64,000 nucleotides of DNA. Source: Ostrinia nubilalis. Lineage: Eukaryota; Arthropoda; Insecta; Lepidoptera; Crambidae. Position numbers and translations under genes: made by a program. Below, piece after piece: positions 22,459 to 31,943 of the stretch. Below the pieces are notes generated by a model. It saw nothing but the letters and a program-made list of their open reading frames with translations. It was not told the DNA's origin and made no database searches. Numbering within the stretch: position 1 is the first letter of the stretch; every line of letters begins with the position of its first letter. Where the stretch lies: NCBI RefSeq assembly GCF_963855985.1, contig NC_087097.1:7721001-7785000 (forward strand), in the 5' to 3' direction.

Positions 22459-23187
22459 ATGAAGGAAGGCAGTGGTGTAATCAATAGCTTGGTAGATCAT
22501 TTGCCGTTCGAGTTACATATACCTGGGTATCAATTTTGTGGTCCCGGTACGAAACTTCAAAAACGGATTCTAAAAGGCGATCGAGGGGTTAACAAATTAG
22601 ATAACGCTTGCATGCACCACGATATTTCTTACAATAATAAAGATCCTGGAGCTCGACGCAAAGCCGACTTGGAACTTTTGAATATGGCTCAAAGGAGATT
22701 GAAATCGAAAGATGCTGGAAAAGGAGAAAAAATTGCATCATGGATAGTAAAAAATGCTATGAAGGCAAAAATCAGAACAGGCAGTGGCATGAAATCATTT
22801 AAGAAAGGTGTGAAAAAAATACAGTCCCTATTGAAAAAAATGAAATCCAAGGATCAAAACTCTGTTATAAAATATGCTTATGCAGTTGCAAAGAAACTGT
22901 TTAGTAAAAAGAAAGGAATACGTTTGCCACGTATCATTCCTCTTCCAAAGTGTGGAGGACTTTTACCACTTATTCCCATATTTGCGGGATTGTCAGCTTT
23001 AGGTTCACTAGCTGGAGGAGCAGCAGGTATAGCAAAAGCTGTGAATGATTCTAAAGCTGCACAGAAGAGTCTTCAGGAATCTGAAAGACATAACAGAATG
23101 ATGGAAGCGGTGGCTCTTGGAAAAGGATTATATATTAAACCTCATAAAAAAGGAGCAGGGTTATATCTTAACCCATCAAAAAACTGA
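22459..23187 (+). CDS. Minor capsid protein with phospholipase A2-like domain
   Basis: 242 residues. The N-terminal part carries the PLA2 signature of parvovirus-type VP1 domains: Y24 and C-G-P-G-T-K-L (27-33) as calcium loop, D48-N-A-C, and the catalytic pair H54-D55 followed by Y58. The middle is very basic (Lys-rich, about 75-155). The C-terminal third has a glycine- and alanine-rich hydrophobic stretch (L-L-P-L-I-P-I-F-A-G, about 171-200), the kind of membrane-active segment seen in some virion core proteins. In viruses such domains help the particle breach a membrane, so an entry role is likely but inferred. The last codons form the heptamer A AAA AAC directly before the stop, in the right frame for a -1 shift into the protease. 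Confidence 0.85.
   Translation: MKEGSGVINSLVDHLPFELHIPGYQFCGPGTKLQKRILKGDRGVNKLDNACMHHDISYNNKDPGARRKADLELLNMAQRRLKSKDAGKGEKIASWIVKNAMKAKIRTGSGMKSFKKGVKKIQSLLKKMKSKDQNSVIKYAYAVAKKLFSKKKGIRLPRIIPLPKCGGLLPLIPIFAGLSALGSLAGGAAGIAKAVNDSKAAQKSLQESERHNRMMEAVALGKGLYIKPHKKGAGLYLNPSKN
23178..23184 (+). promoter_or_regulatory. Candidate -1 ribosomal frameshift site A AAA AAC
   Basis: The heptamer lies in the frame X XXY YYZ (last bases of codon 240, then AAA, AAC), immediately before the TGA of the PLA2 gene. A slip of one base backwards enters the protease frame, which is open from before this point and has no ATG ahead of its conserved N-terminal region. This is a canonical retroviral-type slippery sequence. 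No strong stem-loop was obvious by eye in the next 30 bases. Confidence 0.6.
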
Positions 23188-23573
23188 TTAAGCGGCTACC
23201 TAGACGTGCGCTCACTAACCTCGATATTTTGGAACATGCTAACGACATTCCTTACTTTCGCGGTGTTTACATGAGAGATACGTTACCTTTGAAACCTAGA
23301 AAAATAGAATGTGGAATATTAAATTTGGATAGCAACATAAATCCAGGTACGCATTGGGTGGCCTTTGTAAAGCAAAACAATTACGTAGAATATTATGATA
23401 GTTTTGGTAATTTAAAACCACCGTTAGAATTAATGAAATATATGTATGCCTTGCCTATAAACTACAATTATGTAAGACATCAAGCTTACGGCACTACTAA
23501 TTGTGGTCATTTGTGTCTAAAATTTTTAAGAAATTATTGGAAAAAGCATTTAAATAGCAAACGAAATAAATAA
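23184..23573 (+). CDS. PRO: Adenain-like cysteine protease
   Basis: Maturation protease of the Ulp1/adenain family. Catalytic residues visible: His in G-T-H-W-V-A-F, Asp in Y-Y-D-S-F-G, Gln in R-H-Q-A-Y-G and Cys in N-C-G-H-L-C. Conserved sequence begins upstream of any ATG (N-D-I-P-Y-F-R-G-V-Y lies before the first in-frame ATG at 23271; a TTG sits at 23229). The entry given here assumes production by -1 frameshift from the PLA2 gene, adding about 129 residues. Starting at 23271 would remove the family's N-terminal strand. Alternatives are non-AUG initiation or loss of a start in this copy. It is likely to cleave capsid precursors during assembly. Penton gene follows after 16 bp. Confidence 0.8.
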   Translation: MIKRLPRRALTNLDILEHANDIPYFRGVYMRDTLPLKPRKIECGILNLDSNINPGTHWVAFVKQNNYVEYYDSFGNLKPPLELMKYMYALPINYNYVRHQAYGTTNCGHLCLKFLRNYWKKHLNSKRNK

Positions 23574-23589
23574 ATGTGTTAGTATAAAA

Positions 23590-24261
23590 ATGTCTTTCAC
23601 TGTATCTTTAACTGGAAGTGGAGCCTCTTTAACAACAAATTATTCACCAAGTTTGGAACTTCGAGGAGAATATGAATGCGGTCTTTTGTATTTCTCAACT
23701 TTTAACTCTATTCCTAATATCGATAAACGAAACAATAAGTTTCATTATGGTGAAAATGAAATCATCGAGATTCCTGAAGGATCTTATGAGCTTCAGGATA
23801 TTTGTGATTATTTAAAAGACAATATGAAGAACACTGTATTAAAACTAACTTGCAATAACAATACATTGAAGACAAACCTTTTTTGCTCCAAAGATGTTCA
23901 TTTTAATAAAAGTGAATCAATTGGTAAAATACTAGGTTTTGGAATGGAGACAATACATGCTAATATAAGTACTGATTCACAGTACCCTGTTAGCATTCTA
24001 TCAACAACCATTGTGAGAATCGAATGCGACGTAGTTAGTGGTTCCTTTGTAAACGGGAAAGCCAGTCACATTATTTATGAATTTGTGCCTAATGTTCCAC
24101 CTGGTTATCGAATAATTGAGATACCTAAAAACTTAATTTATTTTCCTGTTAATCAAAATTCTATAAGTGCTATCAATATACGGTTGTTGGACGCTGACAA
24201 TAAAGAGATAAATTTACGAGGTGAAGAAGTCCAGCTGTATTTACATTTCAGAAAAAAATGA
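23590..24261 (+). CDS. Penton-like minor capsid protein (single jelly-roll)
   Basis: 223 residues of beta-rich sequence with the opening S-F-T-V-S-L-T-G-S-G-A and the E-C-G-L-L-Y-F-S-T-F-N-S-I-P-N-I stretch typical of Polinton minor capsid proteins, which fold as a single jelly-roll and form the pentameric vertices. Near the C-terminus, V-P-P-G-Y-R-I-I-E-I-P and N-L-I-Y-F-P-V are also characteristic. ATG at 23590 gives full length. The stop overlaps the next start as ATGA. No frame damage. Confidence 0.85.
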   Translation: MSFTVSLTGSGASLTTNYSPSLELRGEYECGLLYFSTFNSIPNIDKRNNKFHYGENEIIEIPEGSYELQDICDYLKDNMKNTVLKLTCNNNTLKTNLFCSKDVHFNKSESIGKILGFGMETIHANISTDSQYPVSILSTTIVRIECDVVSGSFVNGKASHIIYEFVPNVPPGYRIIEIPKNLIYFPVNQNSISAINIRLLDADNKEINLRGEEVQLYLHFRKK

Positions 24262-24404
24262 TAAATTTCAATAAAAACCCCCCTCAGTCGTATACCCAAG
24301 CCATTCCTCGAAGATCATCTCGCAAAAGCACACCGTTTCAACTAAAAAAGAAGCTTACCAAGACCAATAAAGAATTTCTAAGGCTAATCGGGTTGATAAA
24401 ATGA
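24258..24404 (+). CDS. Small basic ORF (48 codons) between the two capsid genes
   Basis: The ORF starts within the stop of the penton gene (ATGA at 24258) and stops within the start of the major capsid gene (ATGA at 24401), filling the gap exactly. The product begins M-I-N-F-N-K-N-P-P-Q and is rich in Arg, Lys, Ser and Thr (R-R-S-S-R-K-S), with a hydrophobic end F-L-R-L-I-G-L-I-K. It could be a DNA-binding core peptide or a capsid cement peptide; neither is shown. The double overlap makes it very likely to be translated, by reinitiation after the penton gene. Confidence 0.65.
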   Translation: MINFNKNPPQSYTQAIPRRSSRKSTPFQLKKKLTKTNKEFLRLIGLIK

Positions 24405-25609
24405 ATATTCTAAATATATCTCAACAAACATCATACGACAACAGCATTGAAAGTTTCGAATATCATTCATACAAACCGTACGTGACAAGTTTCAACAAGA
24501 ATGATGAAATAAGAATTCCTATTAATCAACAAGATCTATACGTATTGCCTTCACTTAGTAGTTTGTATATCGAGGGGAAAGTGAATGTTTATAACACCAC
24601 AACTAAAGCAAAAATATCTGAGGTACATTTCATTAATAATCCGGCATTGTTCCTATTTCAAGATATTCGGTATGAATTGAATGGAGTAGAAATAGATAAA
24701 ATAAAAAATGCAGGTATAACTACAACAATAAAATCTTATCTATCGCTAAATGAAAATGAATCAAAATATGCACGAGTTTGGGGTTGGTCAACTATGGGAA
24801 CCAATAATACTGGAGGTGGGGCGTTTTCCTTATCCATTCCGCTAAACAAGATATTAGGATTCGCAGAAGACTATGAAAAAATAATCATGAACTGTAAACA
24901 CGAGTTAGTGTTACTTAGAAGCAATACGAATCTTAATTCTATCAAATTAAATACAGGAGAAGTTGTAGATGACATTATAATTAGTAAAATTATTTGGAGA
25001 GTGCCACATATCAAAGTGTCAGATCGAGAAAGAATAAATTTATTAAAGCATTTAGAGAAAGATCGTGCTATTCCTCTAGCATTTCGTAATTGGGATCTGT
25101 ATGAATACCCATTACTTCCTCAAACACGTAAGCATACTTGGTCTATCAAAACTGCATCCCAAACAGAGAAACCGCGATTTGTTGTAATAGCCTTACAAAC
25201 CAACCGCAAACACAACAGTCAATTGTCAATGGCAGAGTTTGATCATTGTCATGTACGTGATGTAAGAGTCTTTTTAAATTCGTCGTATTATCCCTATGAA
25301 GGGTTGAACATCAGTTTCTCAGATGACAAGTTCACTTTATTATACGAACAATATACAAGATTTCAGCAGTCGTATCACGGACGTCGTTCAGAGCCGTTGC
25401 TGAGTTTAAAAGAATTTAGAGACGTTGCCCCTTTATTCGTTATTGACTGTTCACGACAACACGAAACACTGAAAGGATCTATTGATGTGAGAGTCGAAAT
25501 TGAGACAGACCAAGAAATTCCAGATAAGACAGCTGCATACTGCCTGATTTTAAACGATTGTTTATACGAATATAAGCCTTTGAGTAACATTGTAAAGAAA
25601 CAATCATGA
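24401..25609 (+). CDS. MCP: Major capsid protein (double jelly-roll)
   Basis: 402 residues. The start (Q-Q-T-S-Y-D-N-S-I-E) and blocks such as Y-V-L-P-S-L-S-S-L-Y-I-E-G-K, L-F-Q-D-I-R-Y-E-L-N-G-V-E-I-D and W-R-V-P-H-I-K-V-S are typical of Polinton major capsid proteins, related to the trimeric hexon-type shells of large DNA viruses. Reading frame intact. The ATG overlaps the stop of the small ORF before it and the stop overlaps the next ATG (25606), both as ATGA. Together with the penton, protease and ATPase this gives the element a full virion-forming gene set. Confidence 0.9.
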   Translation: MNILNISQQTSYDNSIESFEYHSYKPYVTSFNKNDEIRIPINQQDLYVLPSLSSLYIEGKVNVYNTTTKAKISEVHFINNPALFLFQDIRYELNGVEIDKIKNAGITTTIKSYLSLNENESKYARVWGWSTMGTNNTGGGAFSLSIPLNKILGFAEDYEKIIMNCKHELVLLRSNTNLNSIKLNTGEVVDDIIISKIIWRVPHIKVSDRERINLLKHLEKDRAIPLAFRNWDLYEYPLLPQTRKHTWSIKTASQTEKPRFVVIALQTNRKHNSQLSMAEFDHCHVRDVRVFLNSSYYPYEGLNISFSDDKFTLLYEQYTRFQQSYHGRRSEPLLSLKEFRDVAPLFVIDCSRQHETLKGSIDVRVEIETDQEIPDKTAAYCLILNDCLYEYKPLSNIVKKQS

Positions 25610-25935
25610 ATAATTATAATACAGTAATCGTTGATTTGCAAGGGTTTAAGGACAGCAATAATAAATTCTTGGTTAAAGAAATGGCAGTAGCTAATGTAGA
25701 GTATACCTATGTGTTTTTAATAAAGCCCCCGTATCCGTTTTCTGCACTGAGTGATGAAGAAAAGAAATGTGTTCGTTGGATCGAAAGAAATAGAGGCTAT
25801 TTATGGAGTGAGGGCTACATAGACTACAGAGAATTTCATAGAATGATGACTGGTTTTTTGAAAAATAAAAAAATTATAGTCAAAGGGGAAGAAAAAGTAA
25901 AATGGATGCAAGAGTTGTGTAATAATAATAATAGT

Positions 25936-26429
25936 TGTAGCAAACGCACCACGATTAAAAGGCGATTGGTGGCTTCCTGCTACACCTGGATCAAACCGTA
26001 GAAGGCTTGCCGGTAAAAAGGGATCGATGTTCTGTACGAGCAGTACGCAATGACAAAATACTATGCACTCACGTACCTTGAGCAGATCGTTGACAGTTCC
26101 ACCTCGAGTATGGGCAGCAGCAGTTGGGAATTCCTTCGGTTTCTAGCACATTTGGGCGTGTAGATGATGAGGTAAGTTGAGATCACATGGGAGGGTGACT
26201 AGCACACGCGTCGACGGGCCCGTTCGATACGAATAGAAGATGGCGATGTGACCGGTGCGGCCTCCAAAGCGTGACTGCCCTCAAGTTGTCAATAAAAATC
26301 CAACTCGAAGGACGGAGCGCATAAGCAGCCTAGTTTGACTGCGTTTTGTCACTACATCGATACTTATGCAGAGACATCGATACCCGCGATTATTATGAAA
26401 ATTAAACGAAAAGTTACGATGACGGAACA
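25936..26429 (-). repeat. BEL 3' LTR (left copy)
   Basis: Base-for-base the same as the other LTR as far as can be read. Identity between LTRs means the insertion is very young on an evolutionary scale. Confidence 0.95.
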
Positions 26430-26440
26430 TCCCGCCCACC
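26430..26440 (-). other. BEL polypurine tract
   Basis: On the minus strand GGTGGGCGGGA directly precedes the 3' LTR, the position from which plus-strand DNA synthesis is primed. Confidence 0.7.
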
Positions 26441-26578
26441 AAAATATCTATGGTATTTTCTGGTTAATAACTAACGCTAAGACTGATAAACGATATATAC
26501 GATAAACTATTGATAAAACTAAAACTAAGTTTACGAAAAAACGATATGATACGAATACGATACGAGATTGAAATTAAG

Positions 26579-29500
26579 TTAGTCCTCGATTGGCAGAGGG
26601 CATAACTTAACCAATGGACGCTGAATCAAGTTATTGGTTGCAGTTTTAACCATGGCGATTCTAACGATTCCGTCAGCTCCAGCAATGAGCTGCTGTACCC
26701 TACCGAGGGTCCAGTGTAACGGCGCTCGATTTTCATCCTTAATGATGACCATCGATCCCACAGCTAATGGTTTTGCATCTTTGGTCCATTTAGCGCGTTG
26801 CGTTAAAGAGTTAAGGTATTCGTGTTTCCATCTGGACCAGAAATTCTGATGGAAAGATTGCAACAACTGCCACCGATGAAGCCGATTAATGTTAATGGAA
26901 GAAAGATCTTCATCGGGGACCGCTGTTAACGGTTCTAACGTTAAGAAATGACCTGGTGTCAATGCTGACAGATCGCTGGGATCAGCACTTACGGGACACA
27001 ACGGTCTCGAATTTAAAATGGCTTCGATTTGTACGAAAAGTGTCGTCAGCTCTTCACAAGTTAAGACTTGATCGCCAACGACCCGATATAAATGACTTTT
27101 AGCCGCTTTTATTTGTATCTCCCAAACACCTCCGAAGTGGGGAGCCGAGGGAGGATTGAATTTGAATTCAATCTTCTCCGCTTGTGAAGCATCTTGCATT
27201 AAAGATGCAAGTTGGTTTCGATTAACATGCGATAGAACGTTTAAAAGTTTTTGTAAAGATGAAAATCTGTTCGTCAAATCGGTTAAAACGTTAAAATTTT
27301 TGCTTTCATTTACATTGCCCGTCACTAATGCCACTGACTTGCGAGATTCAGCCTGTACAAAATCCTCGTCCTGCTTTGATAAAGCAAGAGAGTGAGAAGG
27401 CCACGACTCTTTCTCCTGTGACAGCCAACACGGTCCCGCCCACCATAAGGAATTATTTAACATTTCATTAGGAAGAAGTCCGCGAGAACAGATGTCAGCT
27501 GGATTGTCTCCAGAAGAAACGTGGTGCCAACATTCAGAAGGTGCGATTTCTTGTATGTGACTTACACGATTTGCTACAAAAGTGGTCCATCGAGAAGAAT
27601 GGGAACGAAGCCAGGACAAAACGATCGTAGCATCTGACCACAAGAAAACTGAATTGATGGGAATGTCAGAAAGGTAAGTGTCACGAACATATTTGTATAG
27701 GTCAGCTAATAAAACTGCAGCGCAAAACTCCAATCGAGGCAATGGAATACGTTTCAAAGGAACTACTCGAGCTTTAGAGCAAACAAAAAAAACTTTTACG
27801 TTACCAGTCTCATCAACTGTGCGTAAGTAAATGACAGCGCCATAAGCAATCTCGGAACTGTCACAGAAGCCATGCAGTTCATACGATTTTGAATTCGAAC
27901 AGGTAAGTTTGCGTGGTATACGAAGACGAGTAAGATTCGGAAGTTGATCGGAATAAGAAGTCCATGAACGGACGACTTCGATAGGTGGCGTTTCGTCCCA
28001 ATCTACACCGAGAATCCAAAGTTTTTGGATCAAGCATTTAGCTTGGATTGTGATTGGTGAAAGAAAGCCGAGGGGATCAAAAATCCGAGCGAGTTCGCTT
28101 AGAATAGAACGTTTTGTGCACGGTTTAATTTCAGGTTTTACTGAGAAAAGAAAAGAATCGGATGAAGGGTCCCATTTAAGGCCGAGAACCTTCAACGGCG
28201 AGGGTTCCGCTTGGTCAAGAGATACTGAACCTTGTAGGTGTAGTTCAATAGGCAAATCAGACAAGAGCTGCGGTTCGTTGCTAACCCACTTCCGCAATTC
28301 AAAACGACCCAAGTTAAAAAGTTTGATAAGTTGCGTCTTTGCTTCTTGAGCAACGTCAAAGCTGTCAAATCCGCAAACCACATCGTCGACATACACGTGC
28401 GATTTAACGATTTGTTTCGCCAGAGGATATGCATCTCCTTCATCATCAGCAAGCTGTCGCAAAGTACGGCAAGCGAGATAAGGAGATGAAGCGACACCGT
28501 AAGTAACCGTATTCAAACGATACTCTCGAAGCACGTCGCTGGGCGACGGTCTCCAGAGAATACGTTGATACTCTCGGTGATCAGGCGAAACTAAAATCTG
28601 CCGATACATTTGGCGAACATCAGCCATGACGACGATTTGATGTTGTCGAAAGTTTAAAAGAATTTTAAAAATGTCGGGTTGTAACTTTGGACCGATTAAT
28701 TGCGTGTCATTAAAAGAACGAGCGTTTAAGTCTTTTGCAGACGCATCGAACACAACGCGAAGACGTGTCGTTGTGGAGTCAGGACGTAAGACACAGTGAT
28801 GTGGGATGTAATATTTACCCCTGCCCATTTGATCGAGTGGCACTAGTGACATGTGATTGGACTCGATATAGTCTGACATGAATTCGCGATATTGAGTGTA
28901 TAATTCATTGTCACGAGATAGTCTTTTTTCAATCGCATGAAACCGTCGTAACGCCACCTCGCGAGAACCTTGAAACATAGGATCAGAATCATCCTTGAAC
29001 GGATATTTAACGATATATCTACCGGAAGTGTCACGCTCGTGCTCGGTGACAAACTTATTTTCGCATAACTGTTCTTCCGGTGTCAATGAAGTTGCTTTAG
29101 GTACGTTATCTAGTTCCCAAAACCGTTTCACTAACGAGTTTAACTCGTGATCGATACTGAATGATAATGTATGTGTGAGTAATGCCGTGCTATGATTCAA
29201 ATACGTTTTACCAAGGAGAAGCCAACCGAAAATCGAATTAAAAGCCGTAGGTTGATTTTGACTTCCCTTGATTTGCTGTCCTAACAGCGATTCGGCAAAA
29301 ACATCAGCAGCAAACAATATATCAATCGGTCCGGGAATATCGAAACTAGGATCCGCTAAAGTAATCGATTTAATGTGCGACCATCGAGATGTATTTAATT
29401 GAGCTATAGGTTGATCGCTACATATTTTAGAAATTACATGCATGTTCAATGTGTAAACAATTTTATTGTTTGTGCCTACGCAACAAGTGACGTCACCGTT

Positions 29501-31021
29501 AATAGGTGCACAAGCATCTCCGAGTCCGCTAACACTAACTGAAGTTTGAGTAGGTACCAATTGCAAACGCTTAACAGCCGATTCCGTTATAAAGTTACTT
29601 TGGCTTCCCGTGTCAAAAAGTGCACGAAAAGATTGCAAGTCGCCGTGAGCGTCCTTCACCTGCACAATAGCGGTGGCTAGTAGAACAGTAGGCTTCGACT
29701 GCGATCTTGTAAATAAAGATGATGACACACTGGGCGCATCGGACTTATCGCGGTGAAGCAATGTGTGATGTTTGCGTTTACAAAACCGGCAAGTAAAGAA
29801 AGAATTACAATTTTTAATTTGATGAGATGACTTTAAGCAATTATAGCACCACTTCTTTTCTTCAGCTATTTTTATACGTTCATCGATAGATTTTTTACGA
29901 AACTCAGAACACGATGAGATTGAATGTGTATCATTGCAATATGAACACTTCTGAATGGGTTTTACGTTATCACTCGAAGTTGCAGGCCGCCTATCGTTCG
30001 CAGCCACTAAGGTGTGCGACACACTAGGGCGTTTTATAGAATTTTGAATAGGCTTCGATTTTGATGTATCCAAAAAATGTGAATCACGTATTAAAGCTTC
30101 ACATTTAGATTGCAAGAATAGTTTCAATTGGTCATACGTTGGAAACTCGATATCACAATACTTTTCTTCAAAGCTACGACGCATGGTTGTATCTAATTTC
30201 GATAATAAATGATAGACCAAAACAAAGTTCCAATTTTGAACCGGTAAGTTAATAGTTTTCAAAATACTTAAGTTTTCGTCTACTATGTCAAGCGATTTAC
30301 GAAATTCCCTTGCATCTTTAGATTTAAACTCAATATTAAGGATTTCGCGCCAACAAGTAAAAGCAAGATCGCGTTTATTTTTATACCTGCCGCATAAGGC
30401 TTGGTACGCATCATTATAATGCTCGTGAGTTAATGGGAATGCTTTAACTATGGACAATGCGTCGCCGCTAAGAGATGATACCAAATAGTGAAACCTTTCC
30501 GTGTCGGTGAGTGAGGATGAATTGTGAATTAAAGCGTTAAATGTATCAAAGTACTCCGGCCATTGTTTGATGTTACCAGAAAAAGTAGGAAGCGTTATTT
30601 TTGGCAACCGAATATTAAACGATGACGAGACGTTTTTCGATTGCTTTAATTCAGCATCCTCACTCCGAGTTAAAGTACGATAAATAGATTCGATTTTGTA
30701 ATAAGTGTCATCAAATTGCTCCTGCATACAAGAATCCAGGTCGTCCGTATCATCCAAAAGTTCTAATATGTTGAAGTGTGCGTCTTCAAATGTTTCTGCT
30801 ATTTGTTTAATGTCTTGGTGATAAGAAAAGAACAAATCGCTCTGAGAAGGGTCACTTGTCGCTAATTGACCAATTTCCAAAGCTTTGTTCAATCGTTTAA
30901 TAGAAATTGTTCGCTTTCGGCGCAAAGACGGTAAATCTTGCATAGAATATTCATGTTCGATTGATTTAGATTTAGATTTTCTTAACGTTTTTCGCGTCGA
31001 ACGTTTGCTTAAAAGTGACAT
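26579..31021 (-). CDS. BEL/Pao Gag-Pol polyprotein with deleted integrase core
   Basis: 1480 residues in one frame. In order: basic N-terminus; Gag region with L-P-T-F-S-G-N-I-K-Q-W-P-E-Y-F (about 145-230); three Cys/His knuckle-like motifs (C-S-Y-C, C-Y-N-C, C-R-F-C, about 350-420); aspartic protease F-D-T-G-S-Q-S-N-F (about 469); reverse transcriptase with Y-V-D-D (about 878); RNase H-like region from G-F-C-D-S-S-E. After N-V-L-S-H-V-N-R-N the sequence jumps to the late integrase text E-F-K-F-N-P-P-S-A-P-H-F-G-G, so the zinc-binding part and first catalytic Asp residues are absent while the frame is kept. Full BEL polyproteins are usually some 1700-1800 residues. The element can make Gag and reverse transcriptase but not a working integrase. 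Confidence 0.9.
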   Translation of the reverse strand: MSLLSKRSTRKTLRKSKSKSIEHEYSMQDLPSLRRKRTISIKRLNKALEIGQLATSDPSQSDLFFSYHQDIKQIAETFEDAHFNILELLDDTDDLDSCMQEQFDDTYYKIESIYRTLTRSEDAELKQSKNVSSSFNIRLPKITLPTFSGNIKQWPEYFDTFNALIHNSSSLTDTERFHYLVSSLSGDALSIVKAFPLTHEHYNDAYQALCGRYKNKRDLAFTCWREILNIEFKSKDAREFRKSLDIVDENLSILKTINLPVQNWNFVLVYHLLSKLDTTMRRSFEEKYCDIEFPTYDQLKLFLQSKCEALIRDSHFLDTSKSKPIQNSIKRPSVSHTLVAANDRRPATSSDNVKPIQKCSYCNDTHSISSCSEFRKKSIDERIKIAEEKKWCYNCLKSSHQIKNCNSFFTCRFCKRKHHTLLHRDKSDAPSVSSSLFTRSQSKPTVLLATAIVQVKDAHGDLQSFRALFDTGSQSNFITESAVKRLQLVPTQTSVSVSGLGDACAPINGDVTCCVGTNNKIVYTLNMHVISKICSDQPIAQLNTSRWSHIKSITLADPSFDIPGPIDILFAADVFAESLLGQQIKGSQNQPTAFNSIFGWLLLGKTYLNHSTALLTHTLSFSIDHELNSLVKRFWELDNVPKATSLTPEEQLCENKFVTEHERDTSGRYIVKYPFKDDSDPMFQGSREVALRRFHAIEKRLSRDNELYTQYREFMSDYIESNHMSLVPLDQMGRGKYYIPHHCVLRPDSTTTRLRVVFDASAKDLNARSFNDTQLIGPKLQPDIFKILLNFRQHQIVVMADVRQMYRQILVSPDHREYQRILWRPSPSDVLREYRLNTVTYGVASSPYLACRTLRQLADDEGDAYPLAKQIVKSHVYVDDVVCGFDSFDVAQEAKTQLIKLFNLGRFELRKWVSNEPQLLSDLPIELHLQGSVSLDQAEPSPLKVLGLKWDPSSDSFLFSVKPEIKPCTKRSILSELARIFDPLGFLSPITIQAKCLIQKLWILGVDWDETPPIEVVRSWTSYSDQLPNLTRLRIPRKLTCSNSKSYELHGFCDSSEIAYGAVIYLRTVDETGNVKVFFVCSKARVVPLKRIPLPRLEFCAAVLLADLYKYVRDTYLSDIPINSVFLWSDATIVLSWLRSHSSRWTTFVANRVSHIQEIAPSECWHHVSSGDNPADICSRGLLPNEMLNNSLWWAGPCWLSQEKESWPSHSLALSKQDEDFVQAESRKSVALVTGNVNESKNFNVLTDLTNRFSSLQKLLNVLSHVNRNQLASLMQDASQAEKIEFKFNPPSAPHFGGVWEIQIKAAKSHLYRVVGDQVLTCEELTTLFVQIEAILNSRPLCPVSADPSDLSALTPGHFLTLEPLTAVPDEDLSSININRLHRWQLLQSFHQNFWSRWKHEYLNSLTQRAKWTKDAKPLAVGSMVIIKDENRAPLHWTLGRVQQLIAGADGIVRIAMVKTATNNLIQRPLVKLCPLPIED

Positions 31022-31925
31022 TTTAGTTTATAAATACTAAATGTAAAAGTGTAAAATGAAATATGAAGTTAATAAAAAATATTAATTTTACTCAGTGTGT
31101 TACCACCCTAACGCTCGACTAGACAAAAAACGTGCGGCCGCTGTGGAATGCAGCTGCGAGTTGAATTGATGATGCACACACGCATACAGGTTACGCACAA
31201 TAATGATAACAAGTGGCCGATATTTAAATGATACGTTACGCTAAACGTTACAGGTACGATTACAAGATACAAATTGACGACTGTAAATATTACAAGTTAG
31301 CGTATTCAAAATACGAAATATAAAAATTGTTTACGTTAATTTGAACTGAACTACGATAAAATATTTTACTTTTAAAATGTTGTTCGTAGTTGCTTGGCGC
31401 TGGATCGGTGCGATAAGTACGAGAGATCACCGGTGGGCGCGGAACAATGCAACTACCCGAAAGTAAAAATAAAAATGTAGGAATGTAGTTTCGATATTTA
31501 AACGATATTACAATATGTTTTAGATATTGCACGATAAATAAAACGATTACAACAAATGTACTAGATGAATGTGGATAAATGTAGTGTCTATAAATAGAAT
31601 TAATGTAAGCCGATGAATAAATTAAGCACCGATTAATGATGAAAGATTGCTTAATTTGATCCTACAATAATTCAAGACAATACTTAACGATGTTTAACGA
31701 TAAGAATTCGGATAAATACGATATTACTGATGTGACCCGTAAGCACTGATACCGCACGATGTTGGATTAAGTAAATACTGATTAAATAGATTAACTCTGC
31801 AACCAATAACCGATGAATGAAATGAATAGATTTTACTAATTGCCGAGTATTTTAACCAGAAATACCACGATATTCGGAACGCGATACAGTACAATTTACA
31901 GGTGCTAGGTGGAAACTGTCCCGGG
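31022..31925 (-). other. BEL 5' untranslated leader
   Basis: About 900 bp between the primer site and the polyprotein start, with no ORF of note. Such leaders usually hold packaging signals; none could be identified by eye. Confidence 0.6.
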
Positions 31926-31940
31926 TTTCGGCACCAAAAA
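31926..31940 (-). other. BEL primer-binding site
   Basis: Minus-strand TGGTGCCGAAACCCGG, three bases after the 5' LTR, starts with TGG as expected for pairing with a tRNA 3' CCA end. The tRNA was not identified. Confidence 0.7.
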
Positions 31941-31943
31941 GGA

